Below, in pieces: positions 29,471-44,700 of a stretch of DNA of 64,000 bases. The stretch's first letter is position 1. Each line of letters begins with the position of its first letter. This DNA is from Conchocele bisecta. Taxonomy: Eukaryota > Mollusca > Bivalvia > Lucinida > Thyasiridae. The DNA lies in contig CM055266.1 in assembly GCA_029237695.1 (NCBI GenBank), positions 118,891,581-118,955,580 on the forward strand. The letters run 5' to 3'. The notes under the pieces were generated by a model. It ran no database searches, was not told where the DNA came from, and worked only from the letters and a program-made list of their open reading frames with translations. A program made the position numbers and the translations under genes.

Positions 29471-29732
29471 CTAAGTATCAAGCTGACACATCATGGCGCA
29501 GCCGCGTTTGATCCAGTGCTCTATGGGCTTGTCCGTGGGTATTAGCATAGCGAGCACAAAGTTGGTCGAGTGACCAGTCGTGGATAGGACCCCCTGCCGC
29601 TCGCTCGTCTTGTACACGGGGCAGAGATAGCGGGCGTTAGATTCGTCAATGTCGTCTTTCTTCTTGGGTTCCAGCCAGATAATGGGCACCGGCTCATTCA
29701 GGATCTTTGGGAGTTGTTCGTCAATACAGCCC
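29471..29732 (-). CDS. dynein terminal exon d15 and stop
   Basis: 262 nt including TAG; acceptor tattacag. Encodes (K)[58 protein letters not shown] and [20 protein letters not shown] to [16 protein letters not shown] and HWI-RG-A--CQLD mark the natural C-terminus of this dynein class. Confidence 0.97.
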
Positions 29733-32700
29733 CTGTAATATTGGATGGAAATTATATGACTTGTGATGTGATGAAATTCCTTTGTAATCAGTGTAGACCC
29801 AGCAGATCAGCCTGTGCATCAGCGCATTACTAACTAGACTAGATTGGTCAGTAAGCGAGGCTTACGGAATACCCCCTGCGTGGGCCCAGGTACCCCTAAA
29901 ATATGTAAAAAATTTCCAAGTATGTGGGCTTGTGACCTAGACTCTGGGCTTAGCGGGAGCGGCATGCATGTGAATTTGTCACAGGGTGGTAGAGGTCCAT
30001 TGGAGCAATGCGTGTGTGAAATGTGAAGCAGATCCGAGCAAGGAAATAGAAGTTATAACTGATTTCTCTGATGTTAAGTTTTGTAAAGAGACTAAGTATG
30101 TGACCTTGACCCCTTCGAGACCTCGCATACTATCATTTTCAGATAAAAGACTATGTCAGCACATATGGAGAGTGCAATGGTGGTTCCAGTTGAAAAAAGC
30201 AAACTAGACATTCTAAGTCCGTGACCTTGACCCCTGGCATAAATGGGGGTCGTAGGTTTGTTGCAGAATGATGTATGAGTGTCAGAGAAGGGCCGGGTAA
30301 AATATCACTGCATTCCGCAAAGGGAAAGAGAAGTTATAAGGAAATTTACATTTGTTAAGTTTTCGTTTTTTTCTAAGTTTCTAAGTCCGTGACCTTGACC
30401 CCTGGCATAAATGGGGGTCATAGGTTTGTTGCAGAATGATGTATGAGTGTCAGAGAAGGGGCGGGTAAAATATGAAAGATTTCCGCAAAGGGAAAGAGAA
30501 GTTAAAAGGAAATTTACAATTGTTAAGTTTTGTGACGGACGGAAAGACGGAAAGACGGAAACACGGACGGACGGACGGACGGACGGACGGACGGACGGAC
30601 GGACGGACAAGCTGACTCCAGTATACCCCCCACAACTTCGTTGCGGGGGGGTGGGTATAATAAAATAAGAATTTTAGATGAAGGAAATAGAAGTTATAAC
30701 AATATTTCTCTGATGTTAAGTTTTGTAAAGAGACTAAGTATTTGACCTTGACCTTGGGATCAGCGGGGGTTGGACGGTCGTGGATTTGGCACAGCATGGT
30801 AGTAGAGCCTTACAGGAATGCATGTGTGAAATATTAAGCATTTTAGATGAAGGAAATAGAAGTTATAACAATATTTCTCTGATGTTAAGTTAAATTGTAA
30901 AGAGACTAAGTATTTAACCTTGACCTTGGGATCAGCGGGGGTTGGACAGTTGTGGATTTGGCACAGCATGGTAGTAGAGCCTTACAGGAATGCATGTGTG
31001 AAATATTAAGCATTTTAGATAAAGGAAATAGAAGTTATAACAATATTTCTCGGATGTTAAGTTTATGGAAGAATACACGGACGGACGGACCGGACGGAAG
31101 GACGGACAACCTGACTCCAGTATACCCCTCCCCCCCCACAACTCGTTGCGGGGGGTATACAAATGTGTTCATAAAACACGTATGCTCCACATACCTACCG
31201 CTTCGATAATAAACGAGGAGATAATCCATGACCTGGGGGTCAAATCAAAATAAACTTTGCGCATCTACTCATCTTAAAGAAGCTACATACCAAGTTTCAG
31301 GTCTGTAGCTATTACGGTTTAAAAGTTTTACGAGTTTTACAAGACCAAATTGCCAAATTCTAAGTTGAAAAGGGGGAAATAATCCATGACCCGGGGGTGA
31401 AATAAAAATAAAAATAAACTTTGCGCATATACTCATCATAAGGAAGTTACATACCAAGTTTCAGGTCTGTAGTTATTACGGTTTAAAAGTTTTACGAGTT
31501 ACAAGACCAAATTCTAAGTTGAAAAGGGGGAAATAATCCATGACCCGGGGGTCAAATAAAAATAAACTTTGCTGCGCATCTACTCATCATAAGGAAGCTA
31601 TATACCATGTTTCAGGTGTGTAGTTAGTACAGTTTAAAAGTTTTACGACTTAAAGGGCAAAATTGCCAAATTCTAAGTCAAAAAGGGGGGGAGATAATCC
31701 ATAACCCGGGGTTACAAGACCAAATTCTAAGTGGAAAAGGGGGAAATAATCCATGACCCGGGGATCAAATAAAAATAAAAATAAACTTTGCGCATCTACT
31801 CATCATAAGGAAGCTACACACCAAGTTTCAGGTCTGTAGCTAGTATGGTTTAAAAGTTTTACGACGTACAAGGTTGATGATGGACGGGCAGGCGGACGGG
31901 CGGACGGTTTGTTTGTTTGTTGGGGTTTAACGGCCTATCAACAGCTAAGGTCATTTAAGGCCGGGTCAATGGGTTTAGTACTAAATCCATATATTACCTG
32001 TACAAGTACATGTTCAAGTACATGTACAAATGGGGGGAAAATCCCAAAATCAGAACTGAATACGGAAGGACGGGACGGGACAGACGGACAAGGGTAACAC
32101 TAAATGCACCCTCCACTATTGTGGTGGGGCATAAAAATTATATTCTGTGGCTGAGTAGCAAACAGTGTAAGTTCTGTTAACCCTTTCAACACTAAATAAC
32201 TGGAATGGACCGTCATAAGTTAATTTAAAGACAAATCCAATCGTCACAAAATGAATTTTCAGACTTGTCCATTTATGGAAAGGGTTTTGCTCTCAAAAAT
32301 ATGAAAATTACTTGCAAAAATTGCAGATCCTGATGAGACGGCTCGTCACGAGCCGGCTCATTGGATCTACACTGTTTGCCAATACCACTATACAGGCCTG
32401 TAGTGTTGGAAGGGTTAAGATTGTAAAGCTGTGCATGCTGGTCTGGCGATACCCTGATTGCCAATGAGAATTATCTGGTAATAATTCCAGCAAAATAATA
32501 TTTACACAATTCCCTAACATTTGATTGGTCCGTAGCAAGTCTCATTCCAAAATTTATATCCCAGTAAACTCCCATGCCGAACTATTTTCCGTAACCGTGA
32601 GGCGCAGTTAAATAATTCTTAAGAAAACGAAAAATAAAGACATTTTCTTGATGAATTTATTTGAAATGCTGGAATTATAAGGAATGAATGGCCTTTTTGT

Positions 32701-35700
32701 TGAATTTATCGGGGATATAAACTTGGAAAAGTCGCTGGAATACTGGACGAGGCCTTCCGGCCTTCGTCCAGTATTCCCGCGACTTTTCCAAGTTTATACC
32801 CCGATAAATTCCACAAAAAGGCCATTCATTCCTATAATACACACCGACATAACGTAACAAATTGTATCCGGCATTGACTAGATATGAACAAGAGCTGGCA
32901 TCGTCAAACGAAGCCGATCCCCTCGCTGGCAGCTTTGACAAAAATAAAAACAAAAAAATCAAGTCCTCAGTGACCTTGACCTTGGGCGGTCGGACATGGG
33001 TTGCATGCAAAACAAAGCACCATCCATAGACACACATTATGGCCAAATATTATCAAAATCGGTGAATAGGTTTATAAGTTATTGAATAAACAAACAAAAA
33101 ACGTTTGCACATTTGCCTTACAAAGAAGGTCAACATAAGTCCTCAGTGACATTGACCTTCGGCGGTCAGTGAGTGAGTGAATAGGGTTTAACGTCCGCTT
33201 TTCTGACATAGAGGTACAAGCCTCAGGGAGTCTACACGCAGACGGGTTTGGGCTGTCAGACGTGGGTCGTATGCAAAACAAAGCACCATCCCTAGACACA
33301 CATTGTGGCCAAATATTATCAGTAACGGTGTCAATAATGCACGTATATACGCACGTACGTACATGGACTAGCGCTATTTATCCCGTCAACCCAGTGCGTA
33401 TGTATCTGGCGCGGCACGGAAACGGGATGTGCTCGACAGAGCCTCGCCCATCACGTTTCCTAAGCATTGCCAGATATTTTTTTTCCCCATTCACGGCACT
33501 AACCTACTATTCTCCATATCTCCTCTTGCCCATTGCCGAGGTGATAATAACCATAGTATAACTTTCGCTAATGTTCCAATGGTCGAGACGTAACCAAATG
33601 ACATCAGTGTAATAACGCAACATAAAAAAAGTCCACATTATTATTGACGAAAACCATATCATTCAAAAATAACAGCTCAACACGACATCGACGTACTTGT
33701 GTTTATCCCAGCGTGCCCCGTCGAGGTACAATCCTACAACGTAAGCGCCATCTGATGGTGCGCTATCCTTGTGGTCGACATCCAGGAAGTGGAAGTCAAA
33801 GCTGAGGGTGTCGATGGGGATCGTGAATTTCCTCGCGAAGTTCTGCATCACGCCCGTCAAGAACGCTTGTGTGAAGAAGAAACCGGAGATCCAGAACACC
33901 GGCGGCTTCACTCCGTCGTACCAGCCCTGAAATTTAGAACATTTATTTGAAATGTAATGTATTTAATATGATGGTTGATAATGTTAACTCTGTTACAATC
34001 TATGGATACACAATTTTGCTGATAGAAAGTTGAAGGAGTCCGTGGAAGAAGCGGGCTAAGTGCTTTAGCTCCATGGAAATTATTCTAAAGTCAATGTTTT
34101 ATGGAAAAAAAACAAAACAACAGCAGATGACCAATCACATGTGACGTTCCACATTATAAGGGTAAAAAGTAAAATTGCCTGATTTTTCTTTGATTTTGTT
34201 CTATTTATGCAAATTCCCTGCTGGGAATTTAGTTTTTACAATTTTCCCTGTTTTCCAGAATCCGTGGCCACCATACAAGATGTTATGCAAGCCACAAATT
34301 TCTCATTTCTCCAGTGAGTTATCATCCATCGCCTGTACCCGGAGAAACAGTGACAGTGAATGTGTTTAACGACCAGCAACAACTAAAGTCATATAGAGAC
34401 AGGATCTCAGTTTATAAATCTCATCCGAAAGACCGTGGGATATAAGATTATGAAACTATTTTTCCACGCCTAACGTGGGGCTTGAACTCACAACCTTCAG
34501 TATTGAAGTCCAATGTTGTACCCCTTAGACCACAACCCATCCCTGTACCTGGAGGAACTTGAGTCTCTCAAGTAAGTCGTTCACGTAGCTGCCGAGGGGT
34601 TTGAGGCACGGGTACGACCGTTTGGCCCACATGGCCGGCAACCTGCCAATCAGCAGACTGCCCGCCAACATCTCCAGCTCGGTCGACATGACCACCAGAC
34701 CCTTGATGGCCTTCTGTATGTTTATCAGGCTGCTGCGGATTATCGACGTCAATCTGGAAAGAAAGAATTGTAATACGGTTGCCATCAGGTACGTCGAAAG
34801 GTGATGGCCAACGAGCCCGTTATTTATTTTTATAAGTGTATTGGTACATGTTTAGCGTCATAGAAATATGGCACCAAATGGCACGACGTCGTGACGTTAC
34901 AATTATTACCTGACGTGATCCCGACATAAACAAGTTTGTTTGTTTGTTTGTTGGGGTGTACCGGCCTATCAACAGCTAAGGTCATTTAAGGCCGTAGAAA
35001 CTCGTTAATAACTATGCTTCGGAGTTCGTTTTCAGCTACGCCTAAGACCGCCGCCATTTTGATTCCCGCCATATTGATGGGCTTGACGGGTAATATGGGC
35101 CCATAGTACCCGTCAAGCTGACCAAATCAAAACACGAGCAATTTATCTGTGGTATGACAAAGATCTATATTGCTTTGTTAGAAGCATGGCGGGCATTTCA
35201 TTGATAGAATGGCGAACAGTGCAGATCCTGATCAGACTGCGGATGCACAGTCTGATCTGGATCTACTCTGGTCGCAAAAGTGTAGCAGGGACTCGTTTCA
35301 CTAAACTTTGTATGACAAAAATGTTTGTATGAAGATCTGTATAAATTCACATCACACATTAATGTGGTTCATTAATGCTACCATTTTCCACCTACATGTA
35401 GGGTTCATTAAAGAAGAACAACTCCACAAAAGATTTCCCAAAATCGGCAGCTAATGCAAACTTGTTGTACATTTTAGTCATGCACTTACAAACTTATTAG
35501 TCATACACAGTTTAGTGAAATTGGCCCCAGGTCCTGCCGAGCGTCACTGTAAGAGTGTGAGTGTAGGTGAGCGAGTGCAAGTGTACGAGTGCGAAATTTA
35601 CCTGTTGAAACGCTCCATCTCCTGCACAAGCACGGTGTTCATGCTCTCCGCGTACGAGACCGGGAATTTCTTGGTGGCCATCTCAATGTCAAAGTCCTTT

Positions 35701-38700
35701 GGCAGCTGTCAATGTAAACCGCTGGCAATGTGAGTCGCTGTATAGGGTTTTATTTGCGTTTATTGCAGAAATTTGGCGCTCACAGAGTATTAACACAGTG
35801 TAATAACAATCATATTACACTAGTGTAATAAATATGCAAATTAGCTTGTTACAGAAAACAGGTTTGTTGACAAGTACATCTTCAATGTATGGCGATGTGC
35901 TTATGCCATAAATATAATCCAACATTTGTGTTGATTTATTGTTGAGATTTATTGTTGACTGATTTCATAAGAAACTCGGCATAGCCTCGTTTCTTATGAA
36001 ATCAGTAATCTCACGAAGATCCTCTATTTAGTGCATAAAATGGGATTTCACAGTTTAATAACAGGATCGCCACACAAATGCTCAACCACAATTCCCTGAC
36101 CAAAGTAAATTTTCCCTGATCAATTATGCGCATGATTTTGGCAACTTTGATTGATTATCGATACTTTACAGTTCAACAATTTGTAACTTTTAATTCTATA
36201 ATTCATGTTATGTTATATGCCAACCCAATCCGCACTGGTCTATTGCGTTTTGAAAATGAAATTTTATTTTTATTATACACTGCATTAAAAATCATAACAC
36301 ACAAGTGTAATAGATATGCAAATGAGGCCGTAACGGCCTCATTTGCATATCTATTACACGTGTGTATTATGATTTTTAATGCAGTGTTATAATAAAAATA
36401 AATCACGTAAGGTGATCAGTAGACATTCATGTATGATGCTGTTTTTATGCAATAACTAGAATTTAACATTTTATAATTAGGTTGCTGGAAGAAAAAGTAC
36501 TTTATGACATGTGCAATCATCATAATCCCAGACAAGCCTGCACAGTCGGATCAGGGCCTACGCTGATCGCCATTCTGTCACTTAAATATGCTTACTGCCA
36601 TCCCCAACAAGATTACATCCATTATGCGTGAAAGACATAATGCCCATAATTTTCTCAGTCAGTGTCGAAATTACGATACACTATAATATTTTCTCAGTCG
36701 GCGTCCAAATTACGCTACACTGTAATATTTTCTCAGGTTGTAGTGTAATTTGGACGCGAACTGTGAAACATCTGCCATTTTGCTCAGTGACACCGTATGA
36801 ACACCGACCTTCGAGAGAATGTCGCCGGAAATCGTGGTCAGTTGTTCGTCCGTGTCTGTACCACTGCCACCTCCTGACCGACCCTGAGTGAGCAGAACCG
36901 AGTCGAACAGAAGCTTGGTTTCCTGCAGCTCCTTTGAGATGTCCGTGTTTTCGTGCATGTTAAATACTTCCGGCAACTGGTTAGCTGGCATATTCTGGAA
37001 GAAAAACATGCATGTATGTAGTACATTACTGATTCAAAGTTAGAAAATACTGTATTTTTCTTTTAACCCTTTGAATCCGAAAGCCCGCTATGACGGTTTA
37101 TGCAAACAGTGCAGATCCTGATGAGCCGGCTCGTAACGAGCCGTCTCATCTGGATCTGCACTATTTGCAAGTAATTTTCACATTTTTGAGAACAAAAACA
37201 CCCCCTTTTCATGAATTGACTAGTCAGAAAATTATTTTGTGATAATTGGATTAGTTCGGAAATTAATATATAAAAATCCATTCCAGTTACTTAGGGGTGA
37301 AAGGGTTAACATTATTAACAAGGCAAATGAAAATTAATGAGATTTTTCAAATTGTTGTGTGTATTTTGTATTCCCACATGTGAAAATGAAAGCGTATTCA
37401 GGAAAAATGAATGTGTAAAAAACAACCAATATGTGCCTCAACTCGAGCGCTAATGCATACCCACAGATGCAGCCATACCTTGATGAACTCGACATAATCA
37501 TCATACGAGCCCTTCGGTGGGCAGTAGTAGTTTCCGCTGCTGGAGAATTTGTACTTGGATTCCTGCACGATTTGTGGCGTGTAGAAGTTGTCGAGCATCG
37601 TCTTCAAACATCGGCGGTCCCAGTCATCCGTGACGCGGCCTCCATAGTTACACTCGCCTGTCATGTAGATGATCGCATCAAACGGAACTTCATCGTACTC
37701 GTTAATAAACATCTGGAGTTGGCGCACAGAGATGCGCAGGTCAGACTCGTTGAAGCCGTACGCAATATTCCAGCCGAGAGGCCCGAACTTGCGACGTTCT
37801 TGTACAAGTGCGTGGAAGAAGCAGAGGCCAAACAGGAGTCTCTCAAAGTTCTGGAATTACAGGGAGACAATGAAAGGATAAAATTGGAAATGTCTGACCA
37901 ATTGGAGTTTATGTATGCTTCTTGTCTCTGTATTGAGCCACCTCTCCACAGGTGCACCGAGGTTGTAGTCCTCGTAGTTTAACCCTTAAAAAGGGAACCG
38001 AAAATAGTCGTCTGCTGTTAATTCATATTTTGTCTTTTCTCAGAGTAAAAACATGGTTTGGCAGCATTTTAGAATCATTTCCATTGGAAATGATTCTAAA
38101 GTGCTGCCAAACCAAGTTTTTGATGAGAAAAATGGAAAATAAAAAATATTCAGCAGACGACACAAATTAATTCAGCATTGTAAGGGTTGAACGGTAGTAC
38201 AGGAGGGCCACTTGTGTTGCAAATTTCCTAAAGACTATGAAATTACTCAGGAACTATGAGATTAGATAAGATGCGGGCTGCCACCACACTACGAACATTA
38301 GTGGTTTGAGTTATTCTAGTCCTGTTGTTGTATTCCGATCCCCACACATTTTTTCTTTTATGCAGAAAATCAACTTGGAACATATTCATTAATTGAAGGG
38401 CTTAGCGGAAGAAGGGGGCTAAGTCCTTAGCCCCCTTCATTCAATGACCCCTTCAATTATTGAGATAGAAATATCTGAGTTTATAAAATTGAGTTCACAC
38501 ATGCTTAATAATAATGCGTCATATGACTTGCAAATATTGTTTTGAAGATTTTTATCAATTTATTTGGTTATCAAGTACAATGTAACTGCACCATCAGCTA
38601 CAAAATTGTTAAGGAGCATTAGAAAACACATTTAACAGCTGCAAAAGTGTGATGACTCATGACAAACTTGAATTGAGATATTTTTTTTTTTAAATTGGCC

Positions 38701-41700
38701 CGAAGCTTCTGTGACCATCTCACCCAAGATCAGCTTGCACTGTTCCCCATAGAGCCTGCAAATAACACATGATGCTAAAACATTTGGAATTATCGCAAGT
38801 AGAAGCTGATGGAGCTACAATGCTGTGCCGAAAACGGGTTGAACTTGCAGAAATCCCATAGACTTACACACCTTTCCTATTGACTTCCTGATCGGCGACC
38901 ACTAAGCGGAATGAACAGCATGATAACATTGACAATTTATCGAGATAACATATCAATGGTCTAGTAACATAAGGTCGTAACTGCTATGCTTTAGCATAGC
39001 AGTTACGACCTTATGTTACTAGACCATCGATATGCCAATTTTACTTTTGTTTAACTCCATTGGGTTAATCTAGATTTACTGAAATTACCTCAAATATTTG
39101 GACACAATTTGTTTTGGAAAACCCCTTACACTGTAGGGGTTTTCCAAAACAAATTGTTTCCAAATACATTGCGATTGTGATAAACCAGTACAACCATACT
39201 AACCCTAAATATTTGGACACCTTTGTCCGACATTAAAACCACATATTTATACGTGTTTGCCAGAAAAAATGGTGTCCGAATATTTATAATTATCATGGTA
39301 GCTTTAACAAAATTGGTTACATAGATTCATTGTAATGTATCGTACATTAAACAGAAATGTATAAATGCATGCAAGTCTGTGGAGTCTTTGATAAGTTGTC
39401 TCATTTGTGGCATTAAAAACAATTGGCAAATATTTCCCTGACGTTAGTAAGTAGGTATGTAGGTAATGTCTTTATTTATAGATGTCTTTATTAGCGGGCT
39501 TACCGATTCTTTCCCGGGGCACCCGTCAAAGAACTCGGTATCAGAGATGGGGTCATTGAGGTACGACTGTAGTAGGTTCTGTCGCAGTCCGGTGGGCGGC
39601 TCGTTGGTCATCTTGACCCCGTTCTGCAGCACGGTCACCGGGAACTGGGCAAAACAACACATGAAAGGGTATAAGGTCCCTGCAACAGCTATGGTCATAT
39701 GTGGCTGTGACTGGAGATATGGGTTTTATGGGATTTGTTACCAGTGTAGCTCCTGATTAAATAACACATTCCTTTAGGTGGATAAATTCTACATTGTTTG
39801 TTAGAAGCATGACGAGTGTTTCATTGATGGAATTGCGAACAGTGCAGATCCTGATCAGACTGATCTGGATCTACACTGGTCACAAAACCCCTAAGCCCCA
39901 TTTCCCCAGTCACAGCCACATATAGGGACAGGACCACAGTTAACCCTTTCACCCCTAAATAACTGGAATGCAGTTTGATATGTTAATTTTCCAACCAATT
40001 CAAACATCACACAAATTATTTCAGACGAGTCTATTTATGAATAAGGGCGGTTTTTTTCCCTAAAAAAAAAACAACACGAAAATTACTTGCAAAAAGTGTA
40101 AATCGTGATGACAACTCATCACAAGCTAGCTCATCTGGATCTACCCTGTTTGCAAACACCGCTATAGCGGTCCGTAGTGTTGAAAGAGTTAAAAGTCTCA
40201 TCCGACAGACCAGTGGGATGGAAATACTATGAAACTATTGTAAACGCCCTCGGGTAGGTTTTGAACTTACAACCTTCAGCGTTGAAGTCATGGATCGTCC
40301 GTCAATTTCAATTAATGGATTTATATAAATGTAAATCCAATAATTGTTTACAAGAAAACATTGTTAATGTGAAATTTACAGACTGTCATAATTTTGCACT
40401 TACAAACATTTTAATCTTACGAAGTTTAGTGAAACAGGTCGAGATCTATACTGGCCAGTGATTGGCTTAGAAAGTAGGGCAAATTGTAAGGGTTAGTACA
40501 GTTAATCATTTTGCTGATGGCAGTAAGACTGAGAGTCTGATCAGACAGTGCAGATGAAATTGGTAAAGAGCGCCTACTAGCAGATAATAGAATAAGTTCA
40601 CCTTCTAATCCGGCCCATTCATAGCGCACCTTGTCCAACGGGTGGCTGGTAAACCAGAGGCGGAACTCTGGATTCATCATTTTGTGACTACTGGGTTCGT
40701 CCTTCAATTAACCCTTTCACCCCTAAGTAACTGGAATGGATTTTGATATGTTAATTTTGCAACCAATCCAATGGTCACAAAATTATTTTCAGACTAGTCC
40801 ATTTATGAAAAGGGGGTGCTTTTGTTCTGAAAAATATGAACATTACTTGCAAAAAGTGCAGATCCTGATGAGACGGCTTGTTACGAGCCGGCTCATCTGG
40901 ATCTACTCGTTTGCCAATACCACTATACAGGCCTGTGATGTTGAAAGGGCTAATATATCACAGTCCATTCCAGTTATTTAGGGTTGAAAGGTTTAATAGA
41001 AGAAGTTCATCTTCTAAACCTTACGCCTATCCATAAGCTCACCTTGTCTGACGGGTAGCTGGTGAGCCAGAGGCGGAACTCTGGGTTTGTGTTCTCGACG
41101 GTGAAATCCTCGCAGACTTTCTCCAGAGGCGTCATCCAGGATACAGCGAGATGGCAGTTCTGAAGCAACACCCACGACCCTTCCTGCCGCGCCTTCTCTA
41201 TCATCCGCGATGCAATCGGGCCCTGCAACGAATGGTACAGAGAATATGATATCATGTTTATCAAGCAAGGCTAGGAAATGCGTAAGAATTCCTACCATTT
41301 ACGACCCGATAAATAAATAGCAAATACCAGGCTAGTGCATTTTCGTATCAAGTTTATCAGGCAAGAATTGCGTGGCTCATGGAGGAATTCCTAATGTTTC
41401 TGAGCCGAACCTGATAAACTTAAAATCAAATGACACTAGCATGGTATTCCATTTATCAGGCAATCGTCCAATAAAACCTAAGTGAAAGTAGTTTTGAGTC
41501 CGTTGAGACCCGGATGTGCATATCTAGTCAATGCGATATATAACAATTTGGAATCAGTCAGTAATGAGTATATACAGAATGTAGTAGAACAATGCAAAAC
41601 TTGCTATCAAATAAACACAGGCATCATTATCACTAAGCTAATCCCCTCGCTGGCAGCCTTGGTAATAAAAAAACCCAAAAACATTTTAACGCATTTGCCT

Positions 41701-44700
41701 TCCAAACAAGGCGAACATAAGTCCTCAGTGACATTGACCTTGTCCGGTCGGATGTGGGTCGTATGCAAAACAAAGCACCATCCCGAGACACACGTTGTGG
41801 CCAAATATTATCAAAATCAGTGAAGGGTTTCAAAAGTTATTTAAAAATGAAAGGTGTTACTAACGTACGCATGGATTCTAAAATGTTCAGTTTGTCGGTT
41901 CTGGACCAAATTTTGAAATCTCAGACTGACAGAGATTTGCAAACTACATGTATCCAGAGCTCCAGTTAAGGTGCGTAATTTGACCAACTTGGGGTGAAAT
42001 TTTGTTATTTCTTCATCAAAAATGGCAAGTTGGGAGTGCTTTAGAATCGTCTCATTGAGACGATTCTAAAGCACTCCCAACTTGCCATTTTTGATGGAGA
42101 AATAGAAATAACCAAATTTCCTCCAAATTACGCACCTTAACTGGAGCTCTGTGTATCCTTAAAATTTGGTCCTAAAATAATGCCAATCTGGCTGCTATTT
42201 CGGTATCAACCGTGTAAATCAGAGCTCCAGTTAAGGTGCGTAATTTGACCAACTTGGGGTGAAATTTTGTTTATTTCTTCATCAAAAATGGCAAGTTGGG
42301 AGTGCTTTAGAATCGTCTCATTGAGACGATTTTAAAGCACTCCCAATTTGCCATTTTTGATGGAGAAATAAGAAATTTACCTCCAAATTACGCACCTTAA
42401 CTGGAGCTCTGGTAAATGCCCATTTTATGACACATACCTGGAGCATATCCGTGTCAAAACATTGTAGGGTTTATAAATCGTTGTGTTTTCGGTCGCCTTT
42501 CAACACATTTCGTCTCCCAGTATTGATTTTTTCATAACACGTAAGTGATAACAGGTGTGGGACTCTAGCTTATCTAGATATCGTAGCGGTTTATAAATAG
42601 ATAATTTTTTATGATTTTAAAATAAAGAAACCATGCACTGTGATTATCCGTATTTGTAATATTTATATTACACCTTTCACTCCCAAGTGACCGACATGGA
42701 CTGTTCCATATTAAGTTTGGAACTGTTATATTATGCTGCATTAGGGGTCATTTTGGTATAAATAAAGTATGTACAAATGGCGCAGATCCTGAAGAGACGG
42801 CTCGTGAATAGCCGGCTCATCGGATATCTACAGTTTGCAAACATTTTGATAAAGGAAAAAGGTACGTCTGCCATGTTAAAAGCGTTTATCAGCAATCTAA
42901 AATAATACCATCAGCATTATCATTTGTCTGTTGTTTTGCAATTTTTCATGTCAGAGAATCGTCTCGCGTTTTCGCCATCTCGCTTTCGGCTTTTGGAAAT
43001 ACATTTTGCTGTAACCCGAATTATAAAACACAGCTGCGTTAAACAAAAAATTCTGGTTAAGTTTGCTCATGCGTGTTGATGCAAAATCGCGAAGCAAAAA
43101 CACGAGATTGCATGGCGAGGTTGCGAAAACGCATGATTGAATACGATAGAATCGCCTGTCTAGCAATCTCGTGATCATACTTCGTGTTTTTTGCAATCAA
43201 CCTATGCGCGACATCGCAAGAACGCGAGATTGTAATATGTCCCTAACATGACACGTAAAAATAGTCTTAGGAGACGATTCTCATGTGCTACTGAAACATG
43301 TCTTTATCAAGTAGAAGAAATTTGGACAAACACCAATATTTCTTGACAAAAAGACGAACATATTTTGACAAAAACATGATAATCATTGTTTAAGGAGAAG
43401 ATTCAAATGTCCTACCAATATTTACTACATATTTATTGGGGAAAAACATATTTCGATATCTGTTATTGGTTACTGCATCGCATCGTCAGTTTGGGGAGGA
43501 CTGTACTCTCCGTCTTGTAACTTTCGACGTCATACATTGACGGAATAATTATGCGAGAAAGATAATTCCAGAGCCAAATCTTACTAAATAAAGTTCTATT
43601 CTATTTCATGTGTGATAGTGTCGCAAAATGGATAAATATGTGTTGAGTAAGTGAAATTAAATGAGTGTCTCTGTTGACATTGTGTCGGCGTATATCAAGT
43701 CAGATCGGCACTACTTAGCATTTACACGCGGTTCTGTAACCTTTGATGTCACTCTCCGGCATGTGACTAATCGTACCGGCTCCTTCGGGACGACAGTTAC
43801 GTCTGGACCGATTGGCATTGTGAAATTGTAGAAGCCCTGGTACGCACGCATGTACATTAATGCTATATCCCCTCTTGCCTATCGACGAAGGGATAAATAT
43901 AATTGGAAAAGTCGCGGGAATACTGGACGAAGGCCGGAAGGCCTCGTCCAGTATTCCCGCGACTTTTCCAAGTTTAATTCTTAACAATTCATTAATGTTC
44001 TCCTCTTCTGTATCATACCTGTCCCTGTCCAAGGGAGATGGAGTTGAACTTGCTGCTGCCGAAGCCCTTGTCGTCGGCGAACTTGAGGAGGGCCATGGTA
44101 GGGTCGGCCCCCGGAGACAGCACAAAGATAAGGGGCGCGCAGCAGTTCGAGTCCGCATACGACTTGGCCAGGTCAAACGGAGGCGGCTCCACAAACTTCT
44201 TACCTAGCTTGCTCATCACAAAAATCGTGATTGCGGCATTCACCTGCAATGAGGATTGGTTAGTGAGGAATTTTGCAACGTACAACATACAAAGTGATAG
44301 AGAATAGTAAATTAGTGCCGTGAATGGGAAAAAATATCTGGCAAGGCTTAGAGCCGAGCACATCCCGTTTCCGTGCCGCCCCAGATATTTTCCCCAATTC
44401 ACGGCACTAACCGACTATTCTGTTTATCCCGTCAACACCTACAAATAGCTTTAAAATGAAAAAAATAACTTCAGCCACATCGTCAAAATCGGAGAATCGA
44501 CTAGTATGACAACGCACATATTCATACGCAGTGATTAAGTCGTATTGACAGGATATAAAAAATGTTTCAGGGCATCGTGTTTCACGGCACACACGCACTG
44601 TGTTGACGGGATAAATACCCTTATCGTGTCTTAAGGGGGCTAACTCCATGGGGGAGTTATCCCCCTTCTTACACTGACCCATCACTTACAACAAGAGTCA

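Noticed and set aside
37431..37982. 183-codon plus-strand frame
   Set aside because: Antisense to the long dynein exon d10, whose minus-strand product is unmistakable.
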